This document shows positions 14,326 to 23,165 of a DNA stretch of 36,565 nt, one piece after another. The translations under genes and the position numbers were made by a program. Under the pieces are notes generated by a model, which was not told where the DNA came from, ran no database searches, and was given only the letters and a program-made list of their open reading frames with translations. Where the stretch lies: NCBI RefSeq assembly GCF_003515065.1, contig NZ_QXGH01000003.1, positions 1 through 36,565 of the forward strand, given 5' to 3'. Numbering within the stretch: position 1 is the stretch's first letter; each line of letters begins with the position of its first letter. Source of the DNA: Nocardioides immobilis. GTDB lineage: Bacteria > Actinomycetota > Actinomycetes > Propionibacteriales > Nocardioidaceae.

Positions 14326-15902
14326 CGGGTGTCCGCGATCAGGTGGGGCGGGTTGCGCAGGTAGGTGATCGACGGGGAGGTGCCGACCGTCCCCGACACC
14401 ATCTCGAGCGCGTCGGCGAACGACGACGCCGCCCGAAAGCCGAGCCGCGCTGCCGCGCGCCGGTCGCCGCCCACCCAGACCACCTCGTCGACGTGGTCCA
14501 TGGCGTGCGCCGCCCAGTACCACATGTAGAACGGGTGCACCCCGTGGTAGGCGTGCGAGGTGCGATAGAGGTGGATGTACCACGGGTCGGTCGCGAACTG
14601 CTGCTCGTACTTCGCCTCGATCACCGCCGGGTCGGTCGACTCGGCGAGGATCTCGTCGTAGAAGTCGACGTACGACGGGTGGTGCAGCTGGTTGAAGCCC
14701 TCGTCGAGCGGGTGGTAGAGGATCACCGCGCCGCCGCGGCGTACAACCGGCTGGCCGCGGTAGGAGTTGAAGAGGTAGCCGAGTCCCATGCAGGTGGCAA
14801 GGACCGGGTTCATCGAGCTGTTGACGTTGTAAGGACCGAGATACGGCACGCCGAGTACGAGCACGTCGGACTGGCCGTCCACCTCGACGAGCTGTTGCCG
14901 GTGCACGGTGGCGAGGGTCCGCTCGTGGACCGCCTCGGTGTCGCCTGCGTGGATGCCGGTGAGCCCGTACGGCGCGCGCAGCTCGTGGAACATCTTGTGC
15001 TTGAGCCGTCGCGGCGCGACCGACAGTGCTCTCCGGGCCGCCAGCACAGACGCCTGGTCCTTGACCGACCACTCCCACTCGCGCTTCATCAGGAACTCAT
15101 ACGGCGCCGGGAACACGTCGTTGTTGACGGTGGTCTCGATCTGGAAGATGTTCAGGTGCTCCTTGAGCAGCCGGCCCATCCGCCACGCGGAGTGGTGCAG
15201 ATGGGACTTCTCGTGGTCCATGAACGAGTGTGAGCGCACCATCGTCTTGGCGTTGTGGTGGTGCCGCAGCGACTTGTACGACGCCAGCCCGATCGGCACC
15301 GACTTGTGGCCGCCGTCCATCGCCACCAGGTTGACGTTCACGTAGACCAGCAGGTCGGATTCGGCTGCGCGCCGGTTGATCTCCACGTCCTCGCCCTTGT
15401 CGGTGAGGCCGATGTGCCGCAGGTTGTCGTGGTCCTCGGCGTCGTGGTTGTAGAGCAGGCCCTGCGGCCCGAAGGAGCGCCACACCCGCTCACCGACGAT
15501 GTGACGCAGCTCGGCCGGCGTCATCCTGCGGTGCAGCGCGTTGGCGGCGATCAGCTGGACGTCGTCGACCCCGGCCTCCGCCGCCATCGTGAGCACCTGC
15601 TCGATGATCCGCTGCCGGATGTCGGGAGCCCGCATCGGCGGCAGCGGGAGGGAGACGTCGTCGAAGGCGATAGTGAGCCGCATGCCGGGCCGCAGCTGCG
15701 CCGGCAGCGGTGCCTGGTCGACCGGCTCGAGGAGCGCCTCGCGGATCGCGGCGTCCACGTCGTCGATCGCCGGCAGCGACTCCGGCGGGTAGATCACCCG
15801 GGTGCCGAGCGGGAACTCCTCCAGCCGGAACCCCTGCCCCTCGTGTACCACCAGGGGTGGTGTGCGGTCGTCCACCTCGAGGACGAATCCTGGCCTGCTC
15901 AT
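14322..15902 (-). CDS. LarA-family (lactate racemase-like, DUF2088) enzyme
   Basis: This encodes 526 residues from the ATG at 15902, longer than the roughly 425 of lactate racemase. It is the predicted user of the cofactor made by LarB/LarE/LarC. Family motifs visible are IAFDDVSLPLPPMRAPDIR (residues 78-96, matching the DxTRPxP block), ANALHRRMTPAELRHIVG (residues 120-137, with the first catalytic histidine) and VAMDGGHKSVPIGLAS (residues 193-208; Lys200 would be the covalent attachment site). HHHNA follows at 214-218. By eye, the arginine of the DxTRP block is replaced by leucine, and the usual histidine ten residues before the lysine is not present. The C-terminal half (about residues 340-526) is long and rich in Tyr, His and Trp. 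It is probably not a lactate racemase; the substrate is unknown. It is coupled by four-base overlaps on both sides. Confidence 0.85.
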   Translation of the reverse strand: MSRPGFVLEVDDRTPPLVVHEGQGFRLEEFPLGTRVIYPPESLPAIDDVDAAIREALLEPVDQAPLPAQLRPGMRLTIAFDDVSLPLPPMRAPDIRQRIIEQVLTMAAEAGVDDVQLIAANALHRRMTPAELRHIVGERVWRSFGPQGLLYNHDAEDHDNLRHIGLTDKGEDVEINRRAAESDLLVYVNVNLVAMDGGHKSVPIGLASYKSLRHHHNAKTMVRSHSFMDHEKSHLHHSAWRMGRLLKEHLNIFQIETTVNNDVFPAPYEFLMKREWEWSVKDQASVLAARRALSVAPRRLKHKMFHELRAPYGLTGIHAGDTEAVHERTLATVHRQQLVEVDGQSDVLVLGVPYLGPYNVNSSMNPVLATCMGLGYLFNSYRGQPVVRRGGAVILYHPLDEGFNQLHHPSYVDFYDEILAESTDPAVIEAKYEQQFATDPWYIHLYRTSHAYHGVHPFYMWYWAAHAMDHVDEVVWVGGDRRAAARLGFRAASSFADALEMVSGTVGTSPSITYLRNPPHLIADTR

Positions 15903-17110
15903 CTCTCGCTCCTCGGGTCGAAGGCGACTTTGACGGTGCCGAGGCGACCGGCGCCGTGGGCGTGGTCGAGGGCCTCGCGCCAGCGGTGTAGCGGATAGCT
16001 GGCGACGGTCTTGGCGAGCGAGGTCACCCCGTCGCCGGCGACCAGCTCGGTGGCGATCTCGAAGGCGCTCCGGCCGTCGAGACCGGTCTCGCTCCGCGCG
16101 GACGCGTAGGTGCCGACGACCTCGAGCTCCCGGAACCACGCGGCGGAGAGGTCGGCCGCGGCCGGCATCCCGGACAGTACGACGCGGCCGCCCGCCCGGG
16201 TGGCGTGGAGCGCGGTCTCCAGCGACTGCTTGCTGCCGACCGCGTCGACCGCGACGTCGGCGCCGCCGAGCAGGTACGACGCCGCGCCCAGCTCGGGCGT
16301 GACCAGGAACGCCCCGGTGGTCCGCCGCAGTCGGCGCAGTGCCGCGCCGGGCTCGACCACCTCGGTCGCGCCCAGCGCGAGCGCGTGCTCGCGCTGGTGG
16401 TGGTGCTTCGCGACCACGGTGATCTCACCGGCGCCGGTGAGCGTGCGGATCGCCAGCGTGGCGAGAAGGCCCACCGACCCGGCGCCGCTGATCAGCACCC
16501 GCTCGTTGTCGCGGATGCCGGCACGTAGCGCGGTGTGCACGGCGCAGGCCATCGGCTCGGTGAGGATCGCCTGCTCGTCGGAGTGCCCCTCGGGCACCGG
16601 GTGCAGCTGGCTGCGGTGGGCGACCAGCACCTCGCCCCAGCCGCCACCGGTGTCAGCGCAGAAGCCGGTCTGCAGTCCCGGCGCGAGATCACCCACAGTG
16701 ATCCGGCCACAGCGGTTGGTGGCTCCGCCGACGCAGGCGTCGCAGGGGTCGACGCCGCGCGCGGCACAGGTGAGCACCGGGTCGACCACAACGCGGGTGC
16801 CGGCAGGCAGGTCCTCGCAGTCCTCGATGAGGTCCGCGACGATCTCGTGCCCGGGCACGAACGGCATCGACACGAGCGGTGAGAAGTAGAGGCTGGTGCG
16901 CCCGGAGAGGGCGCCGAGGTCGGACCCGCACACCCCGGAGAGCCGGGTGCGGAGCCGGGCCCAGCCGGGTCGGTCGACACGGGGCTCCTCGACCGTCACC
17001 AGCCGGAGCGGGGCGGCGTACCCGGACAGCAGGCCGGGCAGCCGACCGCCGGCGGCCTTGCCGACGACGTGCCGCGACACGGAGCGGTAGAACTCGAGCG
17101 CCAGCATCAT
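15899..17110 (-). CDS. zinc-dependent medium-chain alcohol dehydrogenase
   Basis: This encodes 403 residues from the ATG at 17110 (or 17107), overlapping the upstream gene's stop as ATGATG. Catalytic-zinc ligands are seen in GVCGSD and PGHEIVAD. Four cysteines (TCAARGVDPCDACVGGATNRC) form the structural-zinc lobe, with wider spacing than usual between the first two. The Rossmann signature is ISGAGSVGLLATLAI. The sequence belongs to the NAD(P)-dependent MDR class, oxidising or reducing an alcohol/aldehyde pair. The N-terminal 35 residues (SRHVVGKAAGGRLPGLLSG) extend before the usual start. With the acyl reductase upstream and LarA-like enzyme downstream, it may oxidise or reduce the same carbon skeleton. 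Confidence 0.88.
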   Translation of the reverse strand: MMLALEFYRSVSRHVVGKAAGGRLPGLLSGYAAPLRLVTVEEPRVDRPGWARLRTRLSGVCGSDLGALSGRTSLYFSPLVSMPFVPGHEIVADLIEDCEDLPAGTRVVVDPVLTCAARGVDPCDACVGGATNRCGRITVGDLAPGLQTGFCADTGGGWGEVLVAHRSQLHPVPEGHSDEQAILTEPMACAVHTALRAGIRDNERVLISGAGSVGLLATLAIRTLTGAGEITVVAKHHHQREHALALGATEVVEPGAALRRLRRTTGAFLVTPELGAASYLLGGADVAVDAVGSKQSLETALHATRAGGRVVLSGMPAAADLSAAWFRELEVVGTYASARSETGLDGRSAFEIATELVAGDGVTSLAKTVASYPLHRWREALDHAHGAGRLGTVKVAFDPRSER

Positions 17111-19377
17111 CGACGATCACCCGCCGGGTTGAGCGTGCGGCCGGTCGCCCCGGGACTCGCCCACGCGACGGTCGGCCAGCGGTTCTTGCGCGCGTGGCGG
17201 AACAGGGCGACGTCGGGGCAGACCACCACCGGGTTACCCACGGCCTCGAGCATGGGGAGGTCGGAGTGGCTGTCGGCATAGCCGTAGGAGGCGGCGAGAT
17301 CCACGTCGTGCTCGCCCGCCCACTGCCGCATCCAGGCCGCCCGCGACTCCCCGACCAGGGGCGACGCCGCGAGGAACCCGGTGCACACGCCGCGGTCGTC
17401 GACCGCGAGCTCCGCGGCCTCGATGTGGTCGAAGAGCGGCGCCAGCGGCCGGGTCAGCGGGCGGATCGCCCCCGTGACAAGCACCGTCGGCTGGCCGGCG
17501 GCGCGGTGCTCGCGCACCCGTCGCACCGCGGCGGGGGCGAGACGGGCGAGCACGTGGCCGGAGAGGACCTCGTCGGCAATGGCGTCGAGGTCGACGAGCC
17601 GGGCGCCGGCGTACTCCTTGTAGACCGAGCGGAGGAACGCTCCCCGGTCGCGCCGCTCGGCACGCACCAGGCCCGGCACCCGTCGCGCGATGCGGGTCAG
17701 CTCGGCGAACCGGGCGTGGCCGTCGAGCTCCTGCAACCGCAGCCACAGGTAGGTCTCGATGACGTTGGACGACAGCAGCGTGCCGTCCATGTCGAAGAAG
17801 GCAGCGGCATGGGGCTGAGCCGTTGCGGCCACCGGACGCGGTGCGCCGCTACGGCGGCCGCGCGCCTTGCGTACCTCGTCGTACTGCCGCAGCGGCGCGG
17901 TCACCGCCGGGCAGTGCACCTCCGCGAGGTAGTGCGGCCAGTCGATCACCCTCGGATCGAACGCGAAGACCGCCCGGTCGCGGGCCTCCAGACCGTCGTA
18001 CAGCGCGGCGGTGTTGGCGTCGTCGAAGCCCAGCTCGGCCACGGCGTACTCGCGGTAGATGTCCAGGTAGCGCCGCAGGAACTGCAGCCGCCGCCCCTGC
18101 TGGTCCAGCTTGCGCGCGAGCTCGCGGACGCGGTCGGACCGGGGCGCGCGGGCGATCACGTGGTCGGCGACCCGGTGGGCGCGCTCGCTGGTCACCAGCA
18201 GCCGTTCCACAGCCGGTGCACCCGGGAACCGCCACTCCGGCAACCGCGCGGCGCCCCGGTCGCCGAGCTCGAACGGGTGGGCGTCGAAGTAGCTCCGGAC
18301 CGCGTCGTACAGGACCCCGAACGAGAGCGGGTTGCGCGCGCCGGTCGCGACGTGGAAGTACGCCGGCGCGCCGGCCCGCGGTGGGGCGGCGAGCACGGCG
18401 GCGACCGCGGCAACGACGTGGTCGACGGGCACGATGTCGACGATGGTGTCCGGCGCCGACGGGAACTCCGGCAGCTCGCCGCGGCCGTAGGCGAGGATCA
18501 GCGGCTCGGCCATCTTGAAGCCCTCGATCCAGCCGGGGTGCGGCTTCGCCAGCGCGGACTCGATGATGCTCGGCCGCACGATCGATGTCGGCGCGTTCGC
18601 GGCATGCTCCTCGACGACCCGTTCGCCGAGCGCCTTGGTGAAGGTGTAGCAGTCGGTCCAGCCGAGACTGCGGGCCCGTTCGCCGCCGATCCGGACCAGC
18701 TCCTGCCGCACCCACTCCTTGCGCTTCTCCTCGGTGGCCGTGGCCACCGACAGGCTGCCCGCGCGGCTGTGCTGCCGCTCCGCCTTGGCCCGGATCCCGG
18801 CCAGCACGTCCGCGCTCCGGGACCTGTGCTCCACCGCCTGCCGCTGCGCCAGCCCCCACTCCAGCTCGGCCTCGACGTCGACGCTGTGGTCGACCGGTGC
18901 CTCGGGCACGAAGCCCCGGCGGCGGCCCGCGACGTACGCCGTCGAGACGTGCACGTAGTGCACGTGATCACCGATCTGACGGACCCGCTCCAGCAGCGCA
19001 CGGGTGCCGACCACGTTGTTGCGGAACCCCTCGTCGACCGGCGGGTCGAACGACACGTCGCCCGCGCAGTGCACCACGGCGTCGAGATCGCCGGGAAGCG
19101 GCGGTACGTCCGAGAGGTCGCCCTCGACCACCGTGAGCCGGTCGCCCAGCAGGGAGTCGGCATCGCCTTCGATCCCGGTGAAGATCTCCCTGCCGAGCAG
19201 CTGGCGGAACCGGTCCTCGCCGCTCTCCGAGCCCTTCGCGCGCACGAGCACCACGAGCCGGATCTCGGGCACCTCCGCGAGCAGCAGCTGCAGCAGCGCC
19301 TGGCCGACGAAACCGGTGACGCCGGTCAGCAGCACCCGCTGCCCCGCCAGCCGCGCGCCGACGCTGCGATCAGCCAT
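17107..19377 (-). CDS. fatty acyl-CoA reductase-like SDR fused to HAD-IB hydrolase
   Basis: This encodes 756 residues from the ATG at 19377, with GAGGTGAG as ribosome-binding site. Residues 1-500 form an extended SDR of the NAD_binding_4 or fatty acyl-CoA reductase type: TGVTGFVG at 18-25 and the catalytic YTFTK (Tyr244, Lys248). A C-terminal segment of this half (RYLDIYREYAVAELGF to FAFDPRVIDWPHYL) resembles the 'sterile' tail of eukaryotic and bacterial acyl reductases. Residues 525-745 form a HAD-IB phosphatase with DMDGT at 529-533, VTGAIRP for the second motif and GYADSHSDLPML for the last. Such fusions occur in actinobacteria and may reduce an acyl thioester and remove a phosphate. It leads the four-gene operon; the promoter should lie in 19378-19700. 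Confidence 0.9.
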   Translation of the reverse strand: MADRSVGARLAGQRVLLTGVTGFVGQALLQLLLAEVPEIRLVVLVRAKGSESGEDRFRQLLGREIFTGIEGDADSLLGDRLTVVEGDLSDVPPLPGDLDAVVHCAGDVSFDPPVDEGFRNNVVGTRALLERVRQIGDHVHYVHVSTAYVAGRRRGFVPEAPVDHSVDVEAELEWGLAQRQAVEHRSRSADVLAGIRAKAERQHSRAGSLSVATATEEKRKEWVRQELVRIGGERARSLGWTDCYTFTKALGERVVEEHAANAPTSIVRPSIIESALAKPHPGWIEGFKMAEPLILAYGRGELPEFPSAPDTIVDIVPVDHVVAAVAAVLAAPPRAGAPAYFHVATGARNPLSFGVLYDAVRSYFDAHPFELGDRGAARLPEWRFPGAPAVERLLVTSERAHRVADHVIARAPRSDRVRELARKLDQQGRRLQFLRRYLDIYREYAVAELGFDDANTAALYDGLEARDRAVFAFDPRVIDWPHYLAEVHCPAVTAPLRQYDEVRKARGRRSGAPRPVAATAQPHAAAFFDMDGTLLSSNVIETYLWLRLQELDGHARFAELTRIARRVPGLVRAERRDRGAFLRSVYKEYAGARLVDLDAIADEVLSGHVLARLAPAAVRRVREHRAAGQPTVLVTGAIRPLTRPLAPLFDHIEAAELAVDDRGVCTGFLAASPLVGESRAAWMRQWAGEHDVDLAASYGYADSHSDLPMLEAVGNPVVVCPDVALFRHARKNRWPTVAWASPGATGRTLNPAGDRR

Positions 19378-19733
19378 GCTCGCTCACCTCGAGTGGCCAG
19401 CCGCTGCCCCGCGTGCTCAGCTGCCGGCGTCCGTGCATCTCCTTCGACCCCAGACAGTATCGGCATCTCGGCGCGAACACGCCGCGCGACTTCCCGGGCG
19501 ACCCCATCGCCGCGTCAGGAGTCCGCCATCACGGCGGGCAGACCTCGGGGCGGACTCGGGGTCGACTACGCGCGGCGACGTACGGCAGGTGCCGCTCCGG
19601 GCCGGATCTGCCGGGCCACTGTCGGGCCTGATTGTCGCTGCTGACGGCAGGGTGCATCGGGCGTCAAAGACAACGACGGCGCAGGAGGCGCGAGCGCGCG
19701 CAACCCGGTTGCGGGCGAGCCTTGAGGACCGCG
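19378..19733. other. promoter-containing gap before the acyl reductase operon
   Basis: This stretch holds the start region of the leftward operon. The only feature I can support is the GAGGTGAG ribosome-binding site immediately before 19377. No clear -10/-35 pair or palindrome was found, and no coding frame is convincing. Confidence 0.3.
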
Positions 19734-19990
19734 GTGTACACCCGGCTGTCCTCGACGGTATCCGTTGACGAGTGGCTTCGGACCGACTACTACGACGCTG
19801 TGTTCGAGTCCGTGAAGCTGCTGGGTGATCGTCTTCGGGCTATGACCGGCCTTGATCTCGACGGGCACCAACTCGTCGACGGTGCGCTCGCAGGGTCTGT
19901 TCAGCGCGATGCGCAACCCTCAGGCGCACGAGCCGCGGTCGAAGTGGACTATGACGGAGCAGGACGCTCTGGATGTCCTCGGCCATCCAT
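19734..19990 (+). pseudogene. TIGR02391 (Ymh-like) family remnant, frameshifted
   Basis: Two plus-strand frames together spell one small family. The first reads VDEWLRTDYYDAVFESVKLLGDRL and MTGLDLDGHQLVDGALAG. The second, joining at about 19895, reads GLFSAMRNPQAHEPRSKW and TEQDALDVLG. Together they match the pattern of the TIGR02391 'Hypoth_Ymh' family, in which a helix-rich start is followed by an FxxxRNPxAHEP block. The break and the missing C-terminal helix (normally another 20-30 residues) make it a remnant. Function of the intact family is unknown; many members sit next to mobile DNA or defence genes. Confidence 0.6.
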
Positions 19991-20077
19991 CGGTCCGTTC
20001 CCTCCTTCCCCCCGCGCCGACGACTCACGGCATTTCCCGTGGCCAGGGCAGGGCCACCGCCAGCGATCGAAGGCCCC

Positions 20078-20287
20078 ATGAGAAAGACTGACTTCTGGAC
20101 ACCGGTCCGCGCTATCACCCAATGGCCGGTCACTACGCAGATCGGTTCACGACGAAACGCGTTGGTAGCCAGCACCGCGCTCACCCAGCGACGCCGCGAA
20201 CGAGACGACGTTGAGCGGTTCCTCCGCGCTCTCAACCAGACCGACCACCACGCGGAGCCACAGCCCCGGGCGGCCCGCAGAACCTAG
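20078..20287 (+). CDS. small hypothetical protein
   Basis: From the ATG at 20078, preceded by GAAGG about 7 bases away, the frame gives 69 residues: RKTDFWTPVRAITQWPV, then ALVASTALTQRRRERDDVERFLRAL. The second half would form a charged amphipathic helix. The composition is more protein-like than the surrounding frames, but the gene is short, follows a decayed region and has no recognisable family. It could equally be the tail of a broken gene. Confidence 0.3.
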   Translation: MRKTDFWTPVRAITQWPVTTQIGSRRNALVASTALTQRRRERDDVERFLRALNQTDHHAEPQPRAARRT

Positions 20288-20963
20288 CGGCGCGGCACAG
20301 CCGACCGACAGTGTGAGTCAGACCGCGGGTTCGGCCGGGGCGGGTGATGATCCCTTGTCCTCGAGCGAACGTGCACCTTCAAAGTCACCGTAGGGCCAAC
20401 CCCTGTCAATGTGGACCGTTGTCGCTACAGATGCGGTTCGGCAACCGAGCCATGACGCCGACCAGCACCGCGCGTCCGGTCTGGTTGTTCGGCCCCACGG
20501 CGCGGCACGGCTTGAGAGCCGTCATCGCCAAACGGATCCAGCGAGTCTCAGTGAGCTTATTGCCCTCGGGCAGTTCCTGAGCAGCCACCGCCCCTCGGTC
20601 ATCTTCAAGGGGACGCCGCGCATCCAACGAATGACGGAGATGGCCGATGTCCACTACCGCTTCGGTCCCGAGGAAACTGCCGCCCCACTGATCGGGCGTC
20701 TCGTGAGCCACAGAACAACAACCTCTTGGAACGTGGGAGACGGAGCGCTTGCGGCGCGAACCGTTCGAGGATCCACTTGCGGTGGTCGATCCGCGCTCGT
20801 ATGAGAGGTCGCCCTCGTTGCCGTAGGCCGCGCCGCCCTGACCCGGAACTGCTGCCCCGGCGATGCGCCCATTCCGCCGGGTCTGGGCGCCCAGTCGCGG
20901 CACACGACACCGCAATGCGGTCGCGCGGGCGCGCGTCGGTGGTGTGTTTCCGCTGGGTCAGAT
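20288..20963. other. 676-base stretch with no confident gene
   Basis: I looked on both strands. Long open frames exist (for instance minus strand 20406-20915), but their translations lack family motifs and they show no ribosome-binding site. I regard the stretch as intergenic or decayed. Confidence 0.35.
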
Positions 20964-21013
20964 CACAACGACGCCCCGGCCGGGCTCCTGCCTAGCCGGG
21001 GCGTCTGGTTGTG
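20964..21013. terminator. long perfect hairpin downstream of the M14 peptidase gene
   Basis: ACGCCCCGGC at 20971-20980 pairs with GCCGGGGCGT at 20995-21004. An outer arm, CACAAC at 20964-20969 with GTTGTG at 21008-21013, extends it to 16 paired bases. The hairpin lies 19 bases after the minus-strand peptidase stop at 21033. There is no run of T after it, so it would be an actinobacterial-type terminator. Confidence 0.75.
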
Positions 21014-21032
21014 AAAGCTCAGCCAGCGATGG

Positions 21033-23165
21033 TCAGCGCAGGTTCCTCGCCCTGTTGATGCAGGTGCTCAGGTCGATCTTTGCCTGCTCGCCACGGTCGA
21101 TGATCACCGGGACCTGCTGGAGGACCTGGCCGCCCTTCTCGCACGTCAGGGTCCAGTTCTCGATCAGGCCCGGCACCTCCTCTGACGACACGACGGTCGA
21201 GTCGAACAGCGTTGCCGTCAGGTCGTACGTCGGGCTGGTCGAGGCGAAGTTGATCACCCGCAGCACGTAGTCGCCGGTCGCGGGGGCGGCGATCTCCGCG
21301 CGCTCCTTCTCGCCGACGAAGTTGCCCGACGAGCCGACCTGTGTCAGCGAGCCGTCCGCGTTCTTCTTATAGACCTCGAGGTCGAGGTCGTCCGGAGTCG
21401 GCCAGTCGAGGTCCACCTGGAGCACGTCGATACCGGTCTCGGTGATCGTGAACGGGTGGTCGACATGCTGGCCGATCGTGGTCGGGCCGCCCTGGTAGGT
21501 CTCCGAGCGGACCGGCTTGTCCTCGGTGATCTCGACCAGCTTCTCCTGCACGACTGGTCGCGTCGACTGGTTGATGTGCCAGGTGAACCTGCCGTTGTCG
21601 CCTACCTGCATCGTGGTGTTGAGGGTGTCGGTGAACGAGCTCTCCCACGTGGGGGTTGCGAACTGCTTGCGCAGCCTCAGCGTGGCGCCCTTCGGGGCGC
21701 TGCCCCTGATCACCGAGTGCGTCGCGGTGTCGACCGCGTTCTCCAGTGCGTCGAGGTAGGCCTCGCGGTTCCCCTTGCCGGCGTACTCTCCAGCGCCGAG
21801 GTATTCGTCGATGACCTGGGGGAACGGTGGGTGGAACTCGTCGGGGCCGATCTCGAAGGTGAAGCCGAAGCCGCCGGTGGCGTTGTAGGACCAGTCCTCG
21901 GTGGTGCCGGTGGTGTCGTAGAGCTCCCAGCCGTGGATGTTCCGGTAGCCGTTGGCGGCGGTCATCTCCGCGCCGAGCGCCCTCATGCCCTCCTCGTCGG
22001 GTGGATTTCCGACAGGGTTGCCATCCGGACCGATCGTGTCGGGGTGCACGCCGTTGGGACGAAGCACCAGGTTGGAGAAGGTGTGGTTGGAGATCATCGT
22101 GGTGACCTGTCGGCTGCTGATCAGCTCACGAATGTTCTGCGTCTCCGGCTCGGAGAACGGGCCGGCGCCGCGGTACGTCGGGTCGGCGAACGTCGCCGAG
22201 GCACCCGGGCCTCCCCAGAAGCCGCCGTAGTTACGGTTCGGATCGATGCCGATGCCGAAGCCCCCGGGGCTGGTGGCCGAGAACGCGCGGCAGGTGCCAT
22301 CGGGGGTGTCCTGCCCGTCGACAACACGGCAGTTCTTCCGCTTGTACGCGTTTCCGGGAGTGCCGAGGATCGAGACTGTCCCGCCGTCGTCCACCTCGCG
22401 CAGGTCGACCAGGCCGCCGTCGGTGCGGGAGAGGTCGAACCCGTCGACGTTGACCACGGGCACGATGAGCACGCGGGCCTTGTCGAGCAGCCCGGTGATG
22501 CGTGCGTCCTGTCCGTAGTTCTTCACCAGGTCGTAGGCGAACTCCATCGCGAGCTCACCCGAAGGCCACTCGCGGGCGTGGTGCAGACCCATCAGCAAGA
22601 ACACGGGACGGCCGTCCTCGGGCGCCCGGACGTTGGCGCCGATTTCGATCCCGTGGACGGCTTTGCCGTCGAGTGACGGGTGTGGCAGATCGAACACTTT
22701 GGCGATGTTCGGCCGAATGTTCGCGAGCTGGCGCATGTCGTCGTTGTAGTCCGGGAGCGTGCGGTAGCTGTCGCGTCCCGACGGGAGCGGCGACTGGAGT
22801 GTCGCGGCGGCGTACGCCGCGTTGGCCCGGTTGTTGCGTGCCTCGCGCTCGAGGAGATTGCCGATTCGTACGTCGTACGTCAGCCCCGACTCCTTGAGGA
22901 CTGCTGCATCGGACCCGGTGTGCAGCACGACCTCGATGTAGTCGTGCCCGGCGTGCTCCGTGAGGTCGAGCCCCAGGGTCTGGAGCAGTTGCTTGTCCGC
23001 ACGGGTCGGCGTGTCCACCGTGACGAGCTGGGGGGCGAACGCGGTGTCGGTATCGGCTTCGACGGCCTCAGCCGACCCGGTGCTGACCGACGGCGTGAGA
23101 CCGAGCAGCGCTGTGGTGAGCGCCGCGGCAATGACCGCAAGAGAGCGGCGTGACCGGTAGATCAT
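21033..23165 (-). CDS. secreted M14-family zinc carboxypeptidase
   Basis: This encodes 710 residues from the ATG at 23165 with GGGAGA upstream. A Sec-type signal peptide (RSRRSLAVIAAALTTALLGL, then an AEA region) sends it outside the cell. The M14 domain spans about 130-490. Zinc ligands His196 and Glu199 lie in HHAREW, the third ligand is the histidine in ISNHTFSN, and the general base is the glutamate in FGFTFEIGPDEF. It should remove C-terminal residues from peptides. After about residue 500 there are beta-rich regions, including a pre-peptidase-like domain (DLDWPTPDDLDLEVYKKNADG, then GDYVLRVINFA), probably for substrate or wall binding. It is a monocistronic gene ended by a strong hairpin. 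Confidence 0.92.
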   Translation of the reverse strand: MIYRSRRSLAVIAAALTTALLGLTPSVSTGSAEAVEADTDTAFAPQLVTVDTPTRADKQLLQTLGLDLTEHAGHDYIEVVLHTGSDAAVLKESGLTYDVRIGNLLEREARNNRANAAYAAATLQSPLPSGRDSYRTLPDYNDDMRQLANIRPNIAKVFDLPHPSLDGKAVHGIEIGANVRAPEDGRPVFLLMGLHHAREWPSGELAMEFAYDLVKNYGQDARITGLLDKARVLIVPVVNVDGFDLSRTDGGLVDLREVDDGGTVSILGTPGNAYKRKNCRVVDGQDTPDGTCRAFSATSPGGFGIGIDPNRNYGGFWGGPGASATFADPTYRGAGPFSEPETQNIRELISSRQVTTMISNHTFSNLVLRPNGVHPDTIGPDGNPVGNPPDEEGMRALGAEMTAANGYRNIHGWELYDTTGTTEDWSYNATGGFGFTFEIGPDEFHPPFPQVIDEYLGAGEYAGKGNREAYLDALENAVDTATHSVIRGSAPKGATLRLRKQFATPTWESSFTDTLNTTMQVGDNGRFTWHINQSTRPVVQEKLVEITEDKPVRSETYQGGPTTIGQHVDHPFTITETGIDVLQVDLDWPTPDDLDLEVYKKNADGSLTQVGSSGNFVGEKERAEIAAPATGDYVLRVINFASTSPTYDLTATLFDSTVVSSEEVPGLIENWTLTCEKGGQVLQQVPVIIDRGEQAKIDLSTCINRARNLR

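Noticed and set aside
20406..20915. 169-codon minus-strand open frame
   Set aside because: No ribosome-binding site, no recognisable motif and a composition like other high-GC shadow frames.
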